From Branchipolynoe longqiensis (Eukaryota; Annelida; Polychaeta; Phyllodocida; Polynoidae): a DNA stretch of 64,000 nt. The notes under the pieces are model-generated. The model saw only the letters and a list, made by a program, of their open reading frames with translations, was not told where the DNA came from and did not search any database. Position 1 is the stretch's first letter, and each line of letters begins with the position of its first letter. The position numbers were made by a program, and so were the translations under genes. Below, piece after piece: positions 55,536 through 64,000 of the stretch. The stretch is taken from NCBI GenBank assembly GCA_030323885.1, contig CM059186.1:26268271-26332270 (forward strand), in the 5' to 3' direction.

Positions 55536-56815
55536 GGAAATGACCTTATAGCTGCTTGCAAAAGCAAACAGCAGGAACCGGTGGCCGTTGTGAACGCAGT
55601 GTTGCGTTGGCGTTTGCTGAGTGGAAGGGGGAGAGGGCAGGGGGGAGGGTGGAGGGGGGGGGAGGGGGGAGGGGAGGCTACTTGTTAGGCACTGAGCCAA
55701 AGATACCGTCATCTTATTATATATATCATTTAACATCGCCTATCTCTGTATACAGTCTCGATACGCCATCAGACTTCACACTTCACCAACAGTTTCATAC
55801 CTCGTTGCCATAATGTTTCATCTAGTTTTGTCACACAGTGTATTAGCTGTGTCGTGTCTTATCTGTCGGCCACATAGTTCGGCAGTATGTGTGTATATGG
55901 CGAATGTCACATAGCGTTTATAGATTAGTTTGTTGCGCATGACCAGTTCACATGTGTACTCCTTATTACCTGTCTGTGTTGTCAGCCTCGCGTCCAATAC
56001 CATACAACCCGCGCACGCGCAACATGCATATATGTATAGCGATATAAAAAACCTAGGTATATATATATTTTACCTCGGTATACAGCCTCAGGCTAGCCGC
56101 AGGCTAGGGAGAAGGAAGCACATCCGGGTCCAGCAATTAGCATAATAAACTCGCGGTACACGTATGTACGCGAGTAGTTCAGCGGTATTTTTCTACAAAT
56201 TTCTCCACAAATGGCCAGAGTTTAGGAATTATTTTCCCCCGGTCCCTTTATAAAGGGAAGTTCAGAACTTTGTAAGTCTGTCAGAGATAGGTATGTTTAA
56301 CGGGCGGATAAAATGATGGTGATATGCCAAAAGCCTTGGTATACAAAACGAAACCGATTCTGATTGGTTGTTGGCACCCGTGGAATGCGGGTACAGATGA
56401 AAGCGAAAGCTGCAGGCAGAAGCCGCATCTCATGTGGATTTTCTCTCGGACTCTCATAAAGAGTCACGTTGGGGATTATCCTGGGTTTCTTTTATAGACT
56501 CCCCACAATACATTTTTTAGTCGTTCCTCTGAGTTTTGTAGCATTTTCTCCAACTTGCTGGCGCAGAATCCGCAGGAGGGAGAAGTGTATGAAACAGAGA
56601 GGTGGGCGGGCCGATACACTGGTCCCGACCCTGCGTTTGGTCTCGGTCTTCGTACCGGCAACCTTTGCCAATACATTAGCTTATTATGCCTGTGTTGAGA
56701 CGGTTTAAATACGTTCTTTAACACCACTAGACACACAGATGTAGGTTTGTTAACCTCCTGTGACGTTTAGTCAAATTCCGGTACTGTTCACATTCGCTGA
56801 TTGTGACAGATCCCG

Positions 56816-56986
56816 ATGGCTCCGAAGCGGAGTAAGGCAGGGGCGTTAGCTGCTGCGGCTCGCCCGGAGGAGGACTGTCACTCCTCTCCAGGGTTGATGG
56901 CTTTGCCATCGCCTAAGCCCGAGGCCATAATCCCGTCCGACCCGGCAGCAGTGACCGACCATGAGGTACGGTTGCTTCGGGTCTGA
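56816..56986 (+). pseudogene. Possible Gag N-terminus of the DIRS-like element
   Basis: An ATG at 56816 opens about 56 codons, basic at first (MAPKRSKAG) then Pro/Glu-rich, closed by TGA. The position inside the element fits Gag, but there is no diagnostic motif. Confidence 0.3.
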
Positions 56987-57790
56987 GAAGCCATGGAAGT
57001 ACATGATGTTGGCTGAAGCCTGAGCGCGGTAGCCCGCCCGTCACCGAGGGGGTAGGGCGATGGTTAAAACCACGTTACGTGGTAGCCCGTCAAAACGGAG
57101 AGAGATGTTGGCTAATGCCGCATCCCGTTTAGGCCACCCGTTAGACAATGGAGAGCGAGGTTGGCTAAAGCCACATCCAGTTTAGGCCACACGTTACCAC
57201 AAGGGCGATGTTGGTTGAAGACCGTTACTATATGGAGGGCGATGTTGGTTGAAGCCACACATTACGTTTAACCCGCCCGTATCCGAGTGGAGACTGAGGT
57301 TGGCTGAAGCCACATCAGGTTTATATATTTTTTCCTCGGTTACTTGATTTAAATACTGGTCTCTACACATCGTTTGGGTTTTGGCTTACATACCGTTACC
57401 CTACGATATTACATTCGCATACATGCCTGTGTGGGAATACTTTTTCCAACACCAGTATTGCCGCCCATGACCGAACGGAGAGCCAGGTTGCCAGAGGCTA
57501 CATCACATTTAAGCCGCCTTTGCCTAACGTCGAGCGGCGAAGGCTGGGGCCGTACTACTCTTTTTTAAAGCTAGTGGCAAAATGAAGAGCGATGTTGGCT
57601 GAAGTCTCATCACAATAAGTTGCCGGGGATACCTCCCGGGCCAAGCCAAAGGGAGAGATAGGCTGAAGCCTCTTTGCAGTAACCCGCCCGTGACCGAGCA
57701 GAGAGCGATTATGGTTATAATCACATTATGGTTGGTACCCCGTTAGAAACAGAGACCGATGTTGGCTGAAGCCACATCCCAGTTTTGGGT
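56980..57790 (+). repeat. Degenerate repeat inside the DIRS-like element
   Basis: GATGTTGGCTGAAGCC-type words recur about nine times at irregular spacing (40-100 bp), often with GCCCGCC or ACCCGTT and GGAGAGCGA between. It replaces the stretch where the rest of Gag would be expected. Confidence 0.6.
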
Positions 57791-58261
57791 ACACTCAAAC
57801 TTTCAGTTGATGGTTACAGGGTTTCGGACCTGTGAGGTACTTTGGCGTTTATTAGCCATGGCTATGTACTGTTACAAACGGTACCCATCTGGATATGTTT
57901 ATACATTTTTCCAGGATGAAAAACAACAACAAACATTCAGTTGGGTGAAAACTCTAATTTTCATTGATCGTTACAGATCTTTGAGTTAAGGGTTTGTTGG
58001 ATACGACGGGCAGTAAGCCCGAGGATCCCATTTCAGATGATAACTACCCATCACCAGAGGTGATGGCTTAAGCCTCCCTGGCACACTCGAGGTTACGGGA
58101 GGGAAGCAGGCCAGACGGCTGCTATCCATTGATAGAGAAGCGACTCAGGAAGCTGGAGCAAATGCTCTCAGCTAAATCTAAAAAAGGGAACAAGTAGAGG
58201 TTGCACAGCAAACTCACATGGCCACGGAAACAGGGTTTTCCAAAAGGTAAAAATAAATGTA

Positions 58262-58520
58262 ATGTTCCCATACATAGAGGAGTCATTTATTTTGGCCCAG
58301 TCACAGTTCAGCTGCTCACAGGCAGTTACCAACCAATTTATCAAACAGACCAAAACTTTGGTAAGGTTTATTTGGAATGAGAAACTATATGAAATTACGT
58401 GTTTACCAACTGGTTTAGCTCGTGATTCTCGCTTATTTACTAAGCTCCGAAAATAAAAATTGTTCACTTATAGAGCGGGAAGGACATTTTCTTTTCCTGT
58501 ATATTGATGATTAATTGGTT
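58262..58520 (+). pseudogene. DIRS-like reverse transcriptase remnant
   Basis: Frame 58262-58456 contains VRFIWNEKLYEITCLPTGLA and RLFTKL, the palm segment preceding box C in DIRS-group RTs. After a stop and frame change, GHFLFLYIDD follows at 58482-58511 and is terminated by TAA. Codons on both sides are riddled with stops. Confidence 0.75.
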
Positions 58521-59830
58521 TGGATGCGCAGTTAAAAGTAAATGATTAATGTACAGCATTTACAAAATTAAGTTGGAAATAGTTCAGAATTTAGCATAAG
58601 ACAGAACTAAAGGGTTTTTGAAGGCCGATGCCTTCAGGAAGACATTTAGATCATATTAATGGTCTAGACTTGATAATAGTATATTTAGGTTATGTAGTTT
58701 AGTCTGCATACACAGCGGCTATGTCAGAATGTTGACAAATGGTACTACAGCAATGGCTTCCATTCGCAACATGGGAGGGACAATGTCTGACCCATATAAT
58801 TAAACAACGAAATTAATTTGGAATTGAGAAAGCCACATATAAATTTGTTGCCATCCTGAAAGAATAACATGTTAGAGAATTGGTCTCATGGCATCCAGAG
58901 CCTACCTTTTGGAAAGTCGATTTTTTCTCTTTAATTGGGGAAAAGACAATTTATTACATTCAGCCTAATTGGCAGAGTAGCAATGAGGGCTTTCATAGTC
59001 CCCAATTGTGACAAGCTGCCATGCTTGGAAGTTTTAGCCTTAGGGGACACAAACTATATTTTTCCTACACAAAGGGGGAACAATTTTAAACATTGATTTT
59101 TTGCGGAGAGGTGTTCACAACACCCCTTCGGGCATTCCTTTTCGGAACACATGTTTATGACAGTTTTAATTACATAAAGTTACTCAGCTGAGATTAACTC
59201 CGCATGCCTGGAGGAAACAACAGTTCAGTTATATTCAAATTATTTGAAAAACTGGGGTTACCATGGTTTACTTATGAAAGAAAAACCTATGAGGCCTACA
59301 ATGGCAAATCTTGTTAGATTTTCTAAGGAGGCTTGATACAGCTTTAGGTCGGAACCGATTAACGCTGCAAGATGCAGTTTTCGGTTATACCTCCGCGAGG
59401 AGATGGACAGATAGTTGGTAAACACCGACTTATTCACTGGTTGTGAGATCAGTTTACAAAAGGAATTCCCAAAAACTAAAATATAACAGGGTTTGGGTTG
59501 TGTTAATGGTATTCAGATTATTTAGGGAATAGTCTGGTAATATTCTTTTGGATATAAAACAGTTAGTTTTTAAGCTAGCAGAATCATACTGTTAGTTACT
59601 GGACACAGGGGACAAACTTTGATAGTATTGTCCCTGAATGATTTAAGAATGGATCGCAAGAAAGCAACGTTTGATTTATAAAAACTTATGTTTAAAATCA
59701 TACCGCCCAGGGGATCAATTATCCACAGTGCATTTAAACTTTGTCGGTTGTCTGCCATAAGGGTATATATTTATTCAAGACAACTGTTAGTGTAGCTTGC
59801 TAAACTACACAAGGCAGGAGTCAATACGGA

Positions 59831-60009
59831 ACGATATACGTCCCATTCAAAGAGAGGCGCCATGGTCTCGAAAGCGTGATTGCTAGGGATTTCCGTAAAA
59901 CGAATCCTAGCACATGCAGGCTGGAAGACCACTAGATCGTTTGCAAAACATTACAACAAACGACTAGAAACGTCAAGTGGAATCGCACAGCGATTGCTCA
60001 AAGACTAAA
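59831..60009 (+). pseudogene. DIRS-like tyrosine recombinase C-terminus
   Basis: One frame reads TSHSKRGAMVSKA, TGA, LLGISVKRILAHAGWKTTR, then SFAKHYNKRLE and a terminal TAA near 60006. HSKR is the box carrying the second catalytic Arg, AGW the following conserved block, and the HYNK Tyr is the expected nucleophile. One in-frame TGA interrupts it. Confidence 0.75.
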
Positions 60010-60205
60010 ATACATAGATGATAAACGAGAATTTTTTCACTCTCATTGACACTGTATAAGAACATAAAATGTTAGTTATAAAACGCTACAGAGGTAACAA
60101 AGGTAATTAATAATACAATAAACAGGATAAAAATGATATTACGTTAAGTTCTCCCTAGCCTGCGGCTAGCCTGAGGCTAGCCTGAGGCTGTATACCGAGG
60201 TAAAA

Positions 60206-60527
60206 TAGATTAGTTAGACAAATCTTACCTTGGCATAGATGATGGATAACTATTGTTTTCCCGAGGTATAAGCCTCGCATAGACGTGGGCGAGGTCCCAC
60301 CCACCACACCCTACCACGTCTATTCCGTTTGCTTGTACCAAGAAAACATTACAGTTCCATCATTATTATTATAGATCATATTTTATCCTGAATAAGTAGG
60401 TAAAGATTGCTGGACCCGGATGTGCTTCCTTCTCCCTCACCCACGTCTATCCGAGGCTTATACCTCGGGAAAACAATAGTTATCCATCATCTATACCAAG
60501 GTAAGATTCGTCTAACTAATCTATATA
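60206..60527. repeat. Inverted repeat of a variant DIRS-like terminus
   Basis: Arms 60206-60290 and 60442-60527 are near-complementary over about 85 bp (ATAGATTAGTTAGAC, CTTACCTTGG, TGTTTTCCCGAGGTATAAGC). The right arm continues at 60407-60441 into the complement of GGAAGCACATCCGGGTCCAG, which is also at 56114-56136 just inside the left terminus. So a second terminal variant lies next to the first. Confidence 0.75.
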
Positions 60528-61472
60528 GCATCAAAGCATGGGATCCATATCCTAATTATACTTCACACATGGACACCATACCACGTGACTGTACAGACTG
60601 GTGACGGTTTAGTGAACTAAAATATTGGTTCTTTTCTAATTTGTTTCCCGCCACCCATCACCCCCCCCCCCCACCGGACTTCGGTCACATGCCTCATTTA
60701 TTTTGAATTTTGTGTAGAAAGTGGTGAACATATAATATCCATACATACATGCAGAGATAATCATGAAGTCGTACCAATATTTAAAAGGAAAGACCCCAAG
60801 GGGGAAACAAATACAAGACATTTAGAAAATTTACTTCTTTTTTTTTTCCTTTTTTTTTTTTTGACCTACCGATGACTGTTTTCGAGCTTTTAGAATCTCA
60901 ATCCAACTGTTTCTTGAGGAAGTACATTCGGAACATTCACACTTCGAAACACCTCAAAGAAAGATGGTCTTAAATCACCACGCATGTGCAATGTTGATTT
61001 ATTCCGATGGTAAAACAGAAATAAGAAGGGGGCTAAAAGAAACTCTGTTATTGTTCAATTTGATAATATAAAAAAAATAAGTTGTGACTATTATTTTCCC
61101 CCAAAAAGAAGAAGAAAATTGTGACTATTATTTATATCAGTTTGTATCAAGCCATCGTTATTTGCATTGGTATTTATTTATTTATTTTATGTTTTGTGAT
61201 AAACTGAGAGTCAAAGTTGAACTGTTGAGTAGCCCTACTGCCTATATCTGAGAGTTGACAACGTTTATTTGACCGAACGCAGAATGAGATAAACGATTGC
61301 ATTTGTTCGTCTATGTAGTGTCCTTATTTATTCGTTTATTTATTAGATACAACAAAAAAGCAAAGGTAGTAATCCACATGTACAGGATGAAAGCCCCACA
61401 AAGAAATAAATAAACAAACAAAATATTAATCATAATCATTGTCTTCTTGTTCTGATTACTATACAATACATT

Positions 61473-62056
61473 GAATCTACCAGCTATTATAGTTACCTAG
61501 TCTAATGGCTTGAATCTACCAGCTATTATAGTTACCTAGTCTAATGGCTTGAATCTACCAGCTATTATAGGTACCTAGTCTGATGGTTTGAATCTACCAG
61601 CTATTATAGTTACCTACTCCGATGGCTTGAATCTACCAGCTATTATAGTTACCTAGTCTGATGGCTTGAATCTACCAGCTATTATAGGTACCTAGTCTGA
61701 TGGCTTGAATCTACCAGCTATTATAGTTACCTAGTCTGATGGCTTGAATCTACCAGCTATTATAGGTACCTAGTCTGATGGCTTGAATCTACCAGCTATT
61801 ATAGTTATCTAGTCCAATAGCTTGAATCTACCAGCTATTATAGCTATCTAGTCTGATGGTTTGAATCTACCAGCTATCATAGTTACCTACTCCGATGGCT
61901 AGAATTTACCAGCTTTTATAGTTCCCTAGTCCAATGGCTTGAATCTACCAGCTATTATAGTTACCTAGTCCAATGGCTTGAATCTACCAGCTATTATAGT
62001 TACCTAGTCCGATGGCTTGAATCTACCAGCTATTATAGTTACCCAGTCCAATGGCT
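61473..62056 (+). repeat. 39-bp minisatellite, about 15 copies
   Basis: Unit GAATCTACCAGCTATTATAG plus TTACCTAGTCTGATGGCTT, highly homogeneous, with TAG stops in each unit. 60530-61470 before it is AT-rich with no recognised gene (poly-C 60661-60672, poly-T 60836-60862). Confidence 0.95.
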
Positions 62057-62269
62057 TTAGCGTTTCTGCCATATTTTAGAAATAACCATATTGGGTTATA
62101 TTCTACTTTACAGAATAACCTTGATTTTAAATTACTAACTTTGGAGAAATATATATTTAAAAAATATTTTTGCAAATTTTCCAAGATTAGATATATCATT
62201 CACACATGCAGATATACATAGATATCATCAAATTTGTCTATTTATATAAGCAAATTGTAGATATCTCAA

Positions 62270-62623
62270 TAAGTTGCAGTTTGGTGAAGCATCAAATTTT
62301 CAAAACACAACCAATTATCTAGAATTGATTTGACATATCTAACTTAGATACTGATGCACTTAATAAGCATTTGTTCCTAATTATAAGGGAAAAGACTGAG
62401 GCAATTTAATAGAACCTGTTGAAGCAGAAGCCTATGGTGTCAGAGTTTTGGCATGCTTGGCAAAATTAATTTGACATGTTTGCACTTCAAATATTTCAAA
62501 AACTTAGACGTTTAAAATAAACCGTACTTGAAACTAAAGTAGGGTAGATTGCAACAATCAGTTCAATATATTTATCTCCGAAAAATAACAAAAATTCTAA
62601 ACCATCGGACTACGAAACTTTAT
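62270..62623 (+). mobile_element. TTAA-flanked MITE, near-complete copy with decayed left end
   Basis: The left TIR has decayed (AAGTTGCAGTTTGGTGAAGC). The body and right end (CCATCGGACTACGAAACTTTA) match the family. About 350 bp. Confidence 0.75.
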
Positions 62624-62744
62624 TACCCCTGTAGTGATGATATGTGCATGTCTAAAGTGCAAGTTTATGCAAACATTATGTGATTGGAACTGCAGGTCTT
62701 CGGGCCATTTCATAATTTAGTCGATAGGTTTTTGGTCTCTGCAC

Positions 62745-62902
62745 AGTTGGTTGGTTGTTGGAGTTTTACGTCCTGTCAACATCTAAGGTCATATCAGGAC
62801 GGGTACCTACTTGTGACAGTGCACACTCATGGCGACTTAATAGTGCTGCCCCACTGGAAAACGGGAGACGGACCCTCTACTCATTCGGCCATCATACCCC
62901 GA
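62745..62902 (-). mobile_element. SINE-A with internal deletion, reverse
   Basis: 3' core and adjacent body (to CTGCCCCACTGGAAAAC), then directly the inverted head (GGGAGACGGACCCTCTACTC). About 170 bp of the middle is lost. Confidence 0.8.
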
Positions 62903-62904
62903 TG

Positions 62905-63865
62905 TTGATTAAAATCCAATAGCTACAATCCAATTGTATATGTTTTCCCTCACCATATATTCTCTGGAGTGTTCAAATCACATACCATCAGTTTGAAGTG
63001 ATAGAGTCCATGGAGTAAATCTACCATCTTTGAAAGTTGTACCACCTGACTACTTCAGCCAATGAAAATGACTGCTTCCTGACCTAGATTGGATTATTTC
63101 CCAGGAACCTCTGAACTTCCTGTCAATGGCTGCCATGTTAATATATGGGCTCTGTCAATTCAAACATTAAAGTTCATTGATCTACTAATCAGTTCAAATG
63201 TTGAAGGAGAATATATCAAGGCATGTGAAGAATATATTTTTCTTTTTAGATTAAGAATTTATGTGCTCATTTCATTTACCCACATTTTCTCCACTTTTTA
63301 TACAGGCTACTGTAGTACGGGGTAAATCTTTTAACTAGAAGGTTACATGATCACTCAGAAATGAACATGGAGTTTCCATCATATCATATCATATCATGTT
63401 GGCAGATCTTGGGATCATGGGTTCGAACCCTGGTCAAGTCATACCGATGACTTAGAAATTGATACTTGTCGCTTCCTAGCCTGGCACTTGGCATTCTTAG
63501 GATAGGGCAAGGAGCAGTGGAATGAGGAAGACCAATCGTCCGTGATTGAAATTTCCCCTACTTAATGAACTAATATACCCCCTAAACAAATCGTGGAGGA
63601 TGAGGAGAAGGCTTTGCATGTTCCATTAGAAAGGAGAACGTGTGAGAGAAGGAAGAAGAATTTGTCGGCAGCGCGAGAAGATTCGCTAACTGAGGAGGAG
63701 AATTTGACGTGAAAACCTGGGACCGGAAGTGAAAACAAAGGTTCACTAAAGGTAAAAAATGTGGGTGTGCAAACTCAATTTCGAGTGATATGGATGATGA
63801 ATCAAGTTTGGCAACCTCTACAAATTAATGATAGTAGGAGTAACAGTGGAGAGGAATAATAATAC
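62905..63865. other. Unrecognised AT-rich sequence around a SINE fragment
   Basis: A 78-codon frame at 63089-63325 has no domain I recognise. 63520-63865 is purine-rich (GAAGGAAGAAGAA). No splice or start context that stands out. Confidence 0.4.
63405..63520 (+). mobile_element. SINE-A head-side fragment
   Basis: GATCTTGGGATCATGGGTTC, GAACCCTGGTCAAGTCATAC and TTCTTAGGATAGGGCAAGGA. Confidence 0.75.
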
Positions 63866-64000
63866 AGTATAACCCCGTTAAACCAAACTTGAAGCGACCC
63901 TAGAAATTTATTTGGATTCTGCACTTCCTGTTGTCGCTCTTTGTCTACCAGGTTATTGGATTTAAAAAACAAAAAATCTTTCTTGCTCGATCTCGTCCTG
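63866..64000 (+). mobile_element. Left end of a pogo-like MITE, cut by the window edge
   Basis: ACAGTATAACCCCGTTAAAC matches the TIR of the elements at 32377-32885 and is followed by similar sequence (ACCCTAGAAATTTATTTGGA). The right end is outside the window. Confidence 0.6.

Larger units (their letters stand above)
56068..60207 (+). mobile_element. Decayed DIRS-like retrotransposon with inverted terminal repeats
   Basis: The left terminal sequence 56068-56113 (TTTTACCTCGGTATACAGCC, GCAGGCTAGGGAGAA) recurs inverted at 60149-60207. Plus-strand remnants between them, in the expected order: a possible Gag start at 56816 (MAPKRSKAG), RT palm and YIDD box at 58330-58511, and the recombinase C-terminus at 59831-60006. 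About 4.1 kb. DIRS-1-type elements carry inverted terminal repeats, unlike the split direct repeats at 21404-21890. All frames carry many stops. Confidence 0.75.

Noticed and set aside
61473..62056. CRISPR-like regular array
   Set aside because: Units are contiguous 39-bp tandem repeats without unique spacers, in a eukaryotic context.

Overview
The window reads as nuclear DNA of a marine invertebrate, most probably a mollusc and perhaps a gastropod. The grounds are spliceosomal GT-AG introns, a tRNA-derived SINE of a kind I associate with molluscan genomes (9.54-9.90 and 29.49-29.82 kb), and very dense non-LTR, tyrosine-recombinase and TIR transposon debris. The species call is inference. There are no operons, CRISPR arrays or bacterial features. 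A 498-base run of N lies at 43970-44467, beside a 66-base poly-G run.

Only one host gene is convincing: a clan-7 cytochrome P450 (CYP7/CYP8 type) on the + strand at 49572-52627. Three exons with consensus splice sites are intact, and the N-terminal anchor exon was not found. Its reading frame is open, but the haem-binding loop is three residues shorter than the family consensus.

The rest is layered repeats. Left part (0-13.5 kb): tRNA-headed SINEs, PIF/Harbinger-like MITEs with iterated interiors (1.06, 4.95, 7.30 and 11.94 kb), ~350-bp TTAA-flanked MITEs and a 42-bp minisatellite. 14.1-15.7 kb: a decayed non-LTR reverse transcriptase. 16.1-19.4 kb: three long strand-asymmetric simple-sequence blocks (G-rich, then CACACCA, then CTCCCT). 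19.7-25.1 kb: a nest of MITEs, a tyrosine-recombinase fragment with split direct repeats, and a decayed PAT/Ngaro-like gag-RT-RNase H element on the opposite strand. 25-43.7 kb: AT-rich intergenic DNA, minisatellites of 19, ~213 and 39 bp, C-rich blocks and more SINEs and MITEs. 44.5-49.5 kb: a GC-rich patch, a 21-bp array, a fold-back element and a GC-box cluster. 49.5-52.6 kb: the P450. 53-56 kb: a retroposon with a 12-bp target duplication and another Harbinger-like MITE. 56.07-60.21 kb: a decayed DIRS-like element with inverted terminal repeats. 61.5-62.1 kb: a 39-bp array.

The most informative signals are the nested insertions, where target-site duplications can be read directly; remnants of both architectures of tyrosine-recombinase retrotransposon within 40 kb; a group of MITE families that share outer TIR words and TWA-type target sites but carry different self-iterated interiors; and the short haem loop of the P450.
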